A DNA stretch of 33,949 bases from Opitutia bacterium (GTDB lineage: Bacteria; Verrucomicrobiota; Verrucomicrobiia; Opitutales; UBA953): contig CANGRI010000008.1 of the NCBI GenBank assembly GCA_947456525.1, forward strand, positions 1 through 33,949, read 5' to 3'. A program made the position numbers and the translations under genes. The notes under the pieces were generated by a model that saw nothing but the letters and a program-made list of their open reading frames with translations, was not told the DNA's origin and ran no database searches. This document shows, piece after piece, positions 9,854-17,800 of the stretch. The stretch's first letter is position 1; each line of letters starts with the position of its first letter.

Positions 9854-10981
9854 TCAGGAGATCCGCTGCGGCATCACGACGCAGAGGAAGTCGTCCTTGA
9901 GTCCGCGGATCACGCCCGGGGACATCTCGTCCTTGAATTCGAAATCGATCTCGTCCTCGGTGAGGGCCTTGAGGGGGTCGATGATGTACTGGGGGTTGAA
10001 CGCGATGTTCACGTCAGGGCCTTCGTACTTCACGGCGATGGGTTCGTGCGCGTCGCCGCTGTCGGACTTCGCGGAGATCTCGAGATTCTGCGACTTCTTC
10101 GAGACGCTCATGCGGATCGTGTTGTTGCGATCGTCGGTCATCAGGGCGGCGCGGTTGACGCTTTCGAGAAGCTTCTCGCGCTCGAGGCGGACCTTCGAGC
10201 CGGCGTCCTTCGGGATGACCTGGCGGTAGTTCGGGTAGTTGCCTTCGACGACCTTGGAGACGAGCTGGATGCGGTCCACGAGGCCTTCCTCGTTCTTCGG
10301 GATGTCGATGGTGAAGCCGACCTGGCGTTCGTTATGCGAGACGTGGGCTTCGCCGCCGGCCTTGAGCAGGCGCATCAGTTCGATGATGGTGCGGGCAGGC
10401 AGGATGAGCGCGAGGGTCTTGTCGGTGCCGGCGATCTTGCGTTCGCACTTGGCGAGACGACGACCGTCGGTGGCGACGACCGTGAGCTTGCCTTCGGCGA
10501 ATTCGAAGAAGACGCCGTTGAGGATGTAGCGGTTCTCGTCGGAGGATTGGGCGTAGCTCACCTTGCGGAGCATGTCGCCGAGGTCGTCCTGATTGATCGA
10601 GATGGTCGGTTGGCCCGCGAAATTGGAGATAGGCGGGAACTGATCGGCAGGGAGTCCGGCGATCTGGAAGACCGAGCTGCCGGAGGTGATTTTCACGCGG
10701 TCCTTGCCGGTGAGTTCGACGATCGTGTCGCTGCTCGAGAGGGCTCGGATGATCGGAACGAGTTTCTTGACCGGCAAGGTGATGCGACCAGGCGAGGACA
10801 CGGAAGCCTTGATCCGGCAGCAGATGCCGAGGTCGAGGTTGGTGGTGGTCAGGGTGACGGTATCGCCTTCGGCCTCGATCAGCACGTTCTGCAGGATCGG
10901 CATCGTAGCGCGGTTCCCCACGACGTTGGTTACGCTCGAGAGGCCGTTGAAAAAGTGATTCCGGTTAACCTTGAACTTCAT
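9854..10981 (-). CDS. dnaN: DNA polymerase III subunit beta (sliding clamp)
   Basis: MKFKVNRNHFFNGLSSVTNVVGNRATMPILQNVLIEAEG; C-terminal FCVVMPQRIS. Start moved to the internal ATG at 10981 on homology grounds. Confidence 0.96.
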   Translation of the reverse strand: MKFKVNRNHFFNGLSSVTNVVGNRATMPILQNVLIEAEGDTVTLTTTNLDLGICCRIKASVSSPGRITLPVKKLVPIIRALSSSDTIVELTGKDRVKITSGSSVFQIAGLPADQFPPISNFAGQPTISINQDDLGDMLRKVSYAQSSDENRYILNGVFFEFAEGKLTVVATDGRRLAKCERKIAGTDKTLALILPARTIIELMRLLKAGGEAHVSHNERQVGFTIDIPKNEEGLVDRIQLVSKVVEGNYPNYRQVIPKDAGSKVRLEREKLLESVNRAALMTDDRNNTIRMSVSKKSQNLEISAKSDSGDAHEPIAVKYEGPDVNIAFNPQYIIDPLKALTEDEIDFEFKDEMSPGVIRGLKDDFLCVVMPQRIS

Positions 10982-11230
10982 GATGACCGAAGAATTGAGG
11001 ACAGGCAGGGGGTGAGGCAACCCCTCATTGCCCACATACCGGGACTCTCTGTATCTGGTTACTCTTCATTTATAAATACCAGTAGCACCAGTAGGCGTCG
11101 GAATCCCGTGTACAGTTCCGCAAGCCACTGATGAGCGGACTTATCGGAGCCTCGAGCCTCTGTGAGTCCGGGGTGAATAAGTCCCCTGTTGTTCACATGG
11201 GCCCAGACGAACCAATCCCTCACCGGCTAT

Positions 11231-12124
11231 TCACACCTTGGACACTGGCTCATCATCATCCTCGGGCGCGGGGTCCATTTCGCTTTTCTTGAGGAGGAAG
11301 ACGTGACGGAAGATGCTGTAGCTGATGTAACCCAGGAAGACGGCCGGGAAGGTGAACTGAGGATAGCGAAAGAGGATGAATCCCGAGATGATGATCAGGA
11401 TGAAACCCCGGGTGCGCGCCTTGGCGGTCCAATCCAGCTTCTTGAAACTAGGAAAGCGGACGTTGCTGATCATCAGGAACGAGATGATCAGCATCAATGG
11501 GAGCAGGCTCCAGGACCAAGCCTGGACGGCTTGCTCGAAGGGATCCTTCTGGTCGGCTGACTTCATGACCTTTGAGAGGACGAGCACCAGCGAGGCAATC
11601 ATGCCGGCCGCGGCCGGCGATGGCAGGCCAACGAAATCGCCTCCGGCGGCGCGCTTTTCGTTCCCCGGAACCAATGGGTTGGTGAGGACGTTGAAGCGCG
11701 CCAGGCGCACGCCCGCGCACAGTAGATAGATGAAGGCGAGCAGCCAGGTCACCAGCTGAACATTGTCCGTGGCCTCGGGTTTGATCACGAGGAAGCAGGC
11801 CATCAGGGCGGGAGCGACGCCGAACGAGACCGTATCCGCGATCGAGTCGAACTCCGCTCCGAAGAGCGATTCGCGCTTGGTAGCACGGGCGACGCGGCCA
11901 TCGAACAGGTCGCAGATACAGGCGAAAAGGATGAACCAGACCGCCATATTGTAATGCTCGGCCCGCTCCGTGCCGGACAGGGTAGTGAAGCGCGCCTCGA
12001 TGCAGTTCTTGATGGCCAGGAACCCGCACAGCATGTTGCCCGCCGTGAAGAGGTTGGGCAGCAGGTAGATGCGCGCCGCCTCTTCTGGTGAGGAATATTG
12101 GGGTTTTTGAGGGGGAGTGCTCAC
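11231..12124 (-). CDS. pssA: CDP-diacylglycerol--serine O-phosphatidyltransferase
   Basis: LPNLFTAGNMLCGFLAI; CDP-alcohol phosphatidyltransferase signature CDLFDGRVARATKRESLFGAEFDSIADTVSFGVAPA; GTG start. Confidence 0.95.
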   Translation of the reverse strand: MSTPPQKPQYSSPEEAARIYLLPNLFTAGNMLCGFLAIKNCIEARFTTLSGTERAEHYNMAVWFILFACICDLFDGRVARATKRESLFGAEFDSIADTVSFGVAPALMACFLVIKPEATDNVQLVTWLLAFIYLLCAGVRLARFNVLTNPLVPGNEKRAAGGDFVGLPSPAAAGMIASLVLVLSKVMKSADQKDPFEQAVQAWSWSLLPLMLIISFLMISNVRFPSFKKLDWTAKARTRGFILIIISGFILFRYPQFTFPAVFLGYISYSIFRHVFLLKKSEMDPAPEDDDEPVSKV

Positions 12125-12126
12125 GT

Positions 12127-12522
12127 TTAGGACTTAGGGGGTTCGTCGAGGTATTTCCAGAAGCCGCCTTCTTGTTCGATGCGGGCTTCGTCCTCGGGGA
12201 AAGGCAGGTGCGAGCGGAAGGCGAAGTCGGCGTAGGTGTGCTTATGAAGCACATAGTTAGCCATCAACGAGCCTTCGGTCGCTTCGAAATAGATCCGGAA
12301 TTCACCGATGCGGAGGCGATGATAGGTATGGCCACCACGACGGACGGTCCCGAGTTCGGAACTTCCGCGCAAGAGGTCTTCCGGCGTCAGCGAGGTGAAC
12401 GCCTCGACGACTTCCATCTGTTCCAAGGTGGGCAGCTTCGCGAGCTCGCGCATCGCTTGGTCGCTGAAGTTCACTTGATACATCGGTGGCTTCATCCAAC
12501 GCCGCCCCTGCGGCCACGGCAA
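12127..12522 (-). CDS. RelE/ParE-superfamily-like small protein
   Basis: YQVNFSDQAMRELAKLP...YHRLRIGEFRIYFEA fits the RelE/ParE fold signature; true start may be internal (12495 or 12483); 2 nt gap to pssA. Confidence 0.75.
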   Translation of the reverse strand: MPWPQGRRWMKPPMYQVNFSDQAMRELAKLPTLEQMEVVEAFTSLTPEDLLRGSSELGTVRRGGHTYHRLRIGEFRIYFEATEGSLMANYVLHKHTYADFAFRSHLPFPEDEARIEQEGGFWKYLDEPPKS

Positions 12523-12526
12523 TCAT

Positions 12527-12991
12527 TCAGTTCGGCCGAGACCAACGGGACACCAGTAAAACCGCCCTTTTTTCGACAAGATCCAGCACTTTTTCGAAAT
12601 CGTCGCTTTCGCCGTAATAGGGATCGGGCAAGGCGACGTCGCCGAGGAAGAGCTGCAGGCGACCGTGGTGTTCGGCCGGACAGCGGCGACGGAGCTCGCG
12701 TAGGTTCAGTTCGTCGGCGGCCAGGATGAGGTCGAAAGAATGGAAATCATCCGCATGGACCTGGCGGGCCCGGAGCGTCGAAAGATCATAGCCTCGCTCT
12801 TTCGCATGTCGGATCGAGCGGTGGTCCGGAGCGTCGCCGATGTGGTAGTTTTCCGTGCCCGCTGAATCGAATTCTATGTCCAGTCCGGCCTGCCTGGCCT
12901 TCACGCGCAACACGGCCTCAGCCGTCGGTGATCGACAGATGTTGCCCATGCAGACGAGCAGGACTCGTCGCGGCTGCCCCGCCTTGGCCAC
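12527..12991 (-). CDS. low-molecular-weight protein tyrosine phosphatase
   Basis: VLLVCMGNICRSPTAEAVLR (CX5R P-loop) and VALPDPYYGESDDFEKVLDLVE (DPYY acid loop). Confidence 0.94.
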   Translation of the reverse strand: MAKAGQPRRVLLVCMGNICRSPTAEAVLRVKARQAGLDIEFDSAGTENYHIGDAPDHRSIRHAKERGYDLSTLRARQVHADDFHSFDLILAADELNLRELRRRCPAEHHGRLQLFLGDVALPDPYYGESDDFEKVLDLVEKRAVLLVSRWSRPN

Positions 12992-12994
12992 GGC

Positions 12995-13450
12995 TTAGAC
13001 TTTGCCGCCGAAGCTCTGGTGGTCGTCCAGATCCAGGACGTCGAACCAGGTGGTGATATCATCGCGCTTGGCGCCGGCCGGGGTTGAGGACTGGTAGTCG
13101 CTCATCTTGGCCCGGCTGCCGGGGGAGCTCGGAGCACGCTGTTCATGGTAGGCGCTGAAAGCAGCGATTTCCTGGCCCGAACGGGGCTTCTTGGCATTTG
13201 CCATCAGCCAAGCGAGGATTTCTCCATCTCCTAAACCATTGTCAATCTGAGCCTTAAGAGCATTGGCCTCTACGCCTAGGAAATCCAGGACGTTGGCATC
13301 CAGGGGGCAACCATAGTTATATTCACCATTCTTCCCGGCTTTGGTGGCGCGGGCTTTGTCGATCATCCGGGGGAGGATGACGAAGCCTCCGAGGCGGACG
13401 CGGGGGCTGCGAGGGGGGTGCTGGGTCAGGTCGTAAAGGTCGTGGGCCAT
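12995..13450 (-). CDS. DUF5069-type conserved protein
   Basis: HDLYDLTQHPPRSPRVRLGGFVILPRMIDKARA...YNYGCPLDANVLDFLGV resembles DUF5069 proteins; internal ATG at 13450 preferred. Confidence 0.75.
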   Translation of the reverse strand: MAHDLYDLTQHPPRSPRVRLGGFVILPRMIDKARATKAGKNGEYNYGCPLDANVLDFLGVEANALKAQIDNGLGDGEILAWLMANAKKPRSGQEIAAFSAYHEQRAPSSPGSRAKMSDYQSSTPAGAKRDDITTWFDVLDLDDHQSFGGKV

Positions 13451-13519
13451 AAGAAAAGCCAACCTACCCTTCCGTCCTCTGTCCGCAAGAAAACAGGATG
13501 GCTTGTGGGTATTGCCAAA

Positions 13520-14377
13520 ATGTCACACCTCCCCCTTACTCACAGGATGTTCGCCATGGCCGCTGCTTCCGCCGCCCATCCCCTTACCCGGGGCTGTTTG
13601 TTGGGCTGTGCTTCTGTATTTCTGGCCGCGGCGGTCCTCGATGGCTTCGCCCCCAAGGATAGTTCGGGGAAGCTCAAGGTCGCCGGCCTCTGGTTGCTCC
13701 GGGGAGGATGGGTCTTGCTGACGACGATGCTCGCCTACGAAGGACTGAGGTCGCATTCGCTGCCGATCGCCGGGACGGCTGAGGTGCTTTTGTCCATCGC
13801 CTGGGGCGTGGCGGGTCTCTCGCTCTTCCTCGACGTCACCTTCAATCACCGCTTGCCGACTTGGGCGATCGCCGGGACCACCGCGCTTTGCCTCGTCGCC
13901 GCCGGGCTCCTCGGAGGGGTCGTCGGACATCCGCTCGATTCCTCCGGTAAGCCGCTCATCGTGATGCACGTGGGCGCCGCGGTGCTCGCGTACTGCGTCC
14001 TCGGCGCCCAGGCGCTGAACTCCGCCGCCTATCTCCTGCAGCATCGCGCCTTGGCGCGACACCAGTTCGGAGGCATCTACGCCCTGCTTCCCGCGCTCGT
14101 GCCGCTCGACCGCATCGGTGCGCAGCTCATGGGAGCGGCCGTCTGGTTGCTCGGCCTTTCCTTGGTCATCGGCGCGACGGATTGGGCCGAGCGCGACCTC
14201 GCCCGCGTGCTCGTGCCGAAGCTCATCGCCGCGCTCGTCACCTGGCTCGCCTGTTTCTGGATCATCATCCAGCGTCGCCGCCAGCGCCTGCAGGGGGTGT
14301 CTTTTGCGCGCGCCTCGCTGCTCGTCGCCATCCCGGCGTTGATCGCCCTCTACCTCTCGCTTCCTTCCGCCCGATGA
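13520..14377 (+). CDS. CcsA/HemX-like cytochrome c assembly family membrane protein
   Basis: Multi-TM; VMHVGAAVLAYCVLGAQALNSAAYLL and LPALVPLDRIGAQLMGAAVWLLGLSLVIGA; directly upstream of hemA with ATGA overlap. Confidence 0.8.
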   Translation: MSHLPLTHRMFAMAAASAAHPLTRGCLLGCASVFLAAAVLDGFAPKDSSGKLKVAGLWLLRGGWVLLTTMLAYEGLRSHSLPIAGTAEVLLSIAWGVAGLSLFLDVTFNHRLPTWAIAGTTALCLVAAGLLGGVVGHPLDSSGKPLIVMHVGAAVLAYCVLGAQALNSAAYLLQHRALARHQFGGIYALLPALVPLDRIGAQLMGAAVWLLGLSLVIGATDWAERDLARVLVPKLIAALVTWLACFWIIIQRRRQRLQGVSFARASLLVAIPALIALYLSLPSAR

Positions 14378-15414
14378 GCGATCGCCCCCGCAACCTGGTG
14401 GCGCTCAGCGCCACGCACCGCACCGCCGGACTCGATGAGCGCGCGGCCTTCACGGTTCCCGCGGGCGGAGCCGAAGTCTTCTATGCGGCCGCCCGCGAGG
14501 CGGGTCTCGCCGAAGCGGTGCTCCTCGCGACCTGCAATCGTCTCGAAGCGTATGCGGTCGGCGACGAGGCCGCGGCGTTGCATGTGCGCAGCGCCTTGCT
14601 CAAGGCGACCGGCGCCCCGGCGAACGCCTTGGATCAGCACCTTCGTCCTGTCCCCGGGCTGCAGGCGGTCGAACACCTTTTCTCCGTCGTCTCCGGCCTC
14701 GAGTCGCAGATGGTCGGCGAAGTCGAGATCGCGGGCCAGGTCAAGGATGCCTACGCCGACGCGCTGGCGCGCGGCATGACGGGTCCGGTGCTCAACCGCG
14801 TCTTCCAGCGCGCTTTCCAGGCCGGCGCCTGGGCGCGCACGAACACCGGCATCTCCCAGGGCCAGGTCAGCCTCGGCAATGTCGCCGTCGAGCTCGCGAT
14901 GCGCGTCTTCGGATCGCTTGCCGATGCCCGCGTGCTCGTCCTCGGTACGGGCGACGTCGGCCGCCAGGTCGTCCAGGCGCTCGTCTCGCGCGGCGCGTCG
15001 CAGGTCTCCGTCGCCTCGCGCACGTTCGAGAACGCGCGCGTCCTGGCCGAAGAATTCTCCGGCTCTTCCCTGACCCTTGCCGACGCCTTGCGTCAGGCCC
15101 ATTCTCACGACGTCATCGTCGGCTGCGCGACCGTCGAGCGCGCGTTGCTCGACGCGGTCGCCTTGCGTGAGATCGCCGGCCGCCGCTCCGGCCGGCCGCT
15201 CCTGCTCGTCGATCTCGGCGTGCCGCGCAACTTCGCCGCCGTCGCCCACGACCTCGAAGGCGCCTACCTCTGCGACCTCGACGACCTCGCGCGGGTCTCC
15301 AACGCGAACCTCAAGGCTCGCCTCGCCGAAGTCGACCGCGCGCGCGTCGCCCTCGCCGAGAAGGCCGCCCGCGCCTGGGGGGCCGCCAATCATCAAGCCT
15401 CTCCGGAGGCCTAA
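14374..15414 (+). CDS. hemA: glutamyl-tRNA reductase
   Basis: ALSATHRTAGLDERAAF, LLATCNRLEAYAV (catalytic Cys), VVSGLESQMVGEVEIAGQVKDAY, VLVLGTGDVGRQVVQAL; ORF track start at 14182 is too far upstream. Confidence 0.95.
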   Translation: MSDRPRNLVALSATHRTAGLDERAAFTVPAGGAEVFYAAAREAGLAEAVLLATCNRLEAYAVGDEAAALHVRSALLKATGAPANALDQHLRPVPGLQAVEHLFSVVSGLESQMVGEVEIAGQVKDAYADALARGMTGPVLNRVFQRAFQAGAWARTNTGISQGQVSLGNVAVELAMRVFGSLADARVLVLGTGDVGRQVVQALVSRGASQVSVASRTFENARVLAEEFSGSSLTLADALRQAHSHDVIVGCATVERALLDAVALREIAGRRSGRPLLLVDLGVPRNFAAVAHDLEGAYLCDLDDLARVSNANLKARLAEVDRARVALAEKAARAWGAANHQASPEA

Positions 15415-15417
15415 TCC

Positions 15418-16800
15418 ATGAAACCCACTGTCCTCATCGTCGACGACGAGAAGAATATCCGCGAAGGCCTGCGCGCCGCGCTGGAAGATCGCTACGAGAC
15501 GTTCGTGGCGAAGGACGCCGCGGAAGCGGCGCGCCTCATGCAGGACGTCCCGCCCGACGCCGTGCTGACGGATCTTCGTATGGCTGGCGAAGACGGCATG
15601 GCGGTCATCGACCGCGCGCTCAAGCTGCCCAACCAGCCGGTCTGCATCATGATGACGGCGTATGGCGACGTGGATACGGCCGTGAAGGCGATGAGCCTCG
15701 GGGCCTACTGGTTCTTCCAGAAGCCCGTCGATCTCCGACAGGTCGAACTCGTCCTCGATCGCGGGCTGAAGGCCCGCACGACGGAAAAAGAAGTCGTCAC
15801 CCTGAAGGCGCGGCTCGACCGGAAGTTCTCGCTGGGCGAGGTCATCGGCTCATCGGCCTCGCTGCAGCGTTCGATCGAACAGGTACGTTCCGTTGCTTCC
15901 TCCAACGCCACCGTGCTCCTGCTCGGCGAGACCGGCACGGGCAAGGAACTCTTCGCGCAGATGATCCATCAGGCTAGCCAGCGCTCCAAGGGACCCTTCA
16001 TGGCGGTGCATTGCGCCGCCATTCCTGCCAACCTGCTGGAGTCGGAACTTTTCGGCCATGAGAAGGGCGCCTTCACGGGCGCGAACGAACGTCGGGTGGG
16101 CCGTTTCGAATCCGCCGACGGAGGCACGCTCTTTCTCGATGAGATCGGCGAGATCGACGCGACGACCCAGGTGAAGCTCCTGCGTTTCCTGGAGACCCGT
16201 TCGGTCGAGCGTCTGGGTTCGCATCGGCCGATCGCCCTCGATCTCCGCCTGGTCTGCGCCACCAACCGCGACCTCCAGCAGATGGTGAAGGAAGGCAAGT
16301 TCCGCGAAGACCTCTATTACCGTCTCTCCGTCGTGCCGCTGCGATTGCCGCCGCTGCGCGAGCGTCAGGACGACGTCCCCCTCCTGCTCGCCCATTACCT
16401 CGAGCGCTTCGCGAAGGAGAATGCCGTCGCCCCGGCCAAGCTTTCGCCGGAAGCCTTGGCGGTGCTCGTGCGTTATCCGTGGCCGGGCAATATCCGCGAG
16501 CTGCGCAACGCCTGCGAGAACCTCGCCGTGCTCCGCGCGGGCAAGGTCGTCGCGGCCGGCGACCTCGACCCGCGCTTCTCCCAGCCGACGGCGACGTCGG
16601 TCGCCGTTTCCGCCCTGCCCTCTTCCGGCGGCAACATCCTTGATCGCGAACTGAACGAGAAGCAGCTGTTGAAGCAGGCGCTGGCCGCCGCCGCCGGCAA
16701 TCGCACGCGCGCCGCCGAACTGATGGGCATCTCCCGTCGCACGCTGCATCGCAAACTTCTGCAATGGCCGGAGCTCGATCCCGGTCCCGAGACCGCGTGA
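15418..16800 (+). CDS. sigma-54-dependent response regulator (NtrC family: REC-AAA+-Fis HTH)
   Basis: VLIVDDEKNIREGL; phospho-acceptor VLTDLRM; Walker A GETGTGKELFAQ; GAFTGA loop FGHEKGAFTGA; C-terminal Fis-type HTH GNRTRAAELMGISRRTLHRKL. Confidence 0.96.
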   Translation: MKPTVLIVDDEKNIREGLRAALEDRYETFVAKDAAEAARLMQDVPPDAVLTDLRMAGEDGMAVIDRALKLPNQPVCIMMTAYGDVDTAVKAMSLGAYWFFQKPVDLRQVELVLDRGLKARTTEKEVVTLKARLDRKFSLGEVIGSSASLQRSIEQVRSVASSNATVLLLGETGTGKELFAQMIHQASQRSKGPFMAVHCAAIPANLLESELFGHEKGAFTGANERRVGRFESADGGTLFLDEIGEIDATTQVKLLRFLETRSVERLGSHRPIALDLRLVCATNRDLQQMVKEGKFREDLYYRLSVVPLRLPPLRERQDDVPLLLAHYLERFAKENAVAPAKLSPEALAVLVRYPWPGNIRELRNACENLAVLRAGKVVAAGDLDPRFSQPTATSVAVSALPSSGGNILDRELNEKQLLKQALAAAAGNRTRAAELMGISRRTLHRKLLQWPELDPGPETA

Positions 16801-17645
16801 AGCTGTTCGTCCTCCTGCTCGTTCCGGCCTTGGTCTCCGCCGCCGACTTCGTCGGCAGCGATCTTTTGTCGGGATCGATCGCGTCTGGCCTTCAGAAAGC
16901 TGGTAACAATGTCGCCGCCGATTTCGGCGGCACACTTCCGGGCAGGCGTGCCTTCGTCGAAGGACGTGCGTCCGCCGCGGTCCTGATGCTGCGCGACCAG
17001 GAGGTCGCGCCCGTTCTTACCGGCAAGGCCGCCGTCGTCGAGTTTAAGTTCGCCAGCGCGGTCGTGGTGGTCGCCACGCATTCCACCAATCGAGCCGAGT
17101 CCATTTCGCTCGAGAACCTTGCCAACGCCTTCGCGCGCGACGCGCGTTCGCCGGCCCGCAACTGGAACGACATCGATCCCGCGGCCCGCTCCGAACTCAT
17201 GACGCCGGCGGTGTCTTCGCCGGCGGGCACCATGGTGCTCGAGATCTTTCAGGGACTCGCCCTCGAGGGGCAGGGCTTCCGTGCCGACGTCCGTCTGAGG
17301 GTGGAACCCGCCCTTGCGGCGGACCTGCTGGCTTCCCGTGCCGGTAGCATCATCCTTATTCCCCGCCCCCCGTCAGGGCGCGGCAAGGTCCTGCAGGTCG
17401 CCGATGGTCGCCCCGGCAAGTCATCCACCGCCTATGGACCGGACGAGAACAACGTCTATAATGGGGATTACCCGCTCCAGCTTCCCTTGATGCTTTATGT
17501 CCGCCAGGATCGGCTTACCCAGCTACGCCCTGCCCTCCTCTGGCTTTTTTCTGATGAAGCCGCCGCCCTGCTTGAAAAGCAGGGCCTCTACCCTGCGCCC
17601 AAGGCCGCCCGGACGAGGTTCGTCCAAAGGCTTGACACTCGGTAG
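16797..17645 (+). CDS. PstS-like phosphate/solute-binding periplasmic protein
   Basis: GTG start with GTGA overlap; signal peptide KLFVLLLVPALVSAA; FVGSDLLSGSI..., NWNDI, SPAGTMVLEIF, GDYPLQLPLMLYV typical of PstS-like binding proteins. Confidence 0.75.
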   Translation: MKLFVLLLVPALVSAADFVGSDLLSGSIASGLQKAGNNVAADFGGTLPGRRAFVEGRASAAVLMLRDQEVAPVLTGKAAVVEFKFASAVVVVATHSTNRAESISLENLANAFARDARSPARNWNDIDPAARSELMTPAVSSPAGTMVLEIFQGLALEGQGFRADVRLRVEPALAADLLASRAGSIILIPRPPSGRGKVLQVADGRPGKSSTAYGPDENNVYNGDYPLQLPLMLYVRQDRLTQLRPALLWLFSDEAAALLEKQGLYPAPKAARTRFVQRLDTR

Positions 17646-17671
17646 GGCGTTTGGTCTGCTTCTCATCCAAC

Positions 17672-17746
17672 GCGCGCGTAGCTCAATGGTAGAGTACCAC
17701 CTTGCCAAGGTGGCTGTTGCTGGTTCAAGTCCAGTCGCGCGCTCCA
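17672..17746 (+). tRNA. tRNA-Gly(GCC)
   Basis: Cloverleaf: acceptor GCGCGCG/CGCGCGC, D arm GCTC-AATGGTA-GAGT, anticodon arm CCACC-TTGCCAA-GGTGG (GCC), T arm GCTGG-TTCAAGT-CCAGT, discriminator T, encoded CCA. Confidence 0.96.
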
Positions 17747-17760
17747 CTTTAAAATGGAGC

Positions 17761-17789
17761 AAAAACCCGCCGAAACACGGCGGGTTTTT
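17761..17789. terminator. bidirectional intrinsic terminator
   Basis: Perfect inverted repeat AAAAACCCGCCG-AAACA-CGGCGGGTTTTT between tRNA-Gly (+) and the convergent kinase gene (-). Confidence 0.93.
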
Positions 17790-17800
17790 CATTTCGGGGC

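Noticed and set aside
10046-11131. 361-aa plus-strand ORF opposite dnaN
   Set aside because: Antisense to dnaN; acidic low-complexity translation
17523-17792. 89-aa minus-strand ORF with RATGLEPATATLARWYSTIELRAR
   Set aside because: Translation of the antisense strand of tRNA-Gly; a well-known annotation artefact
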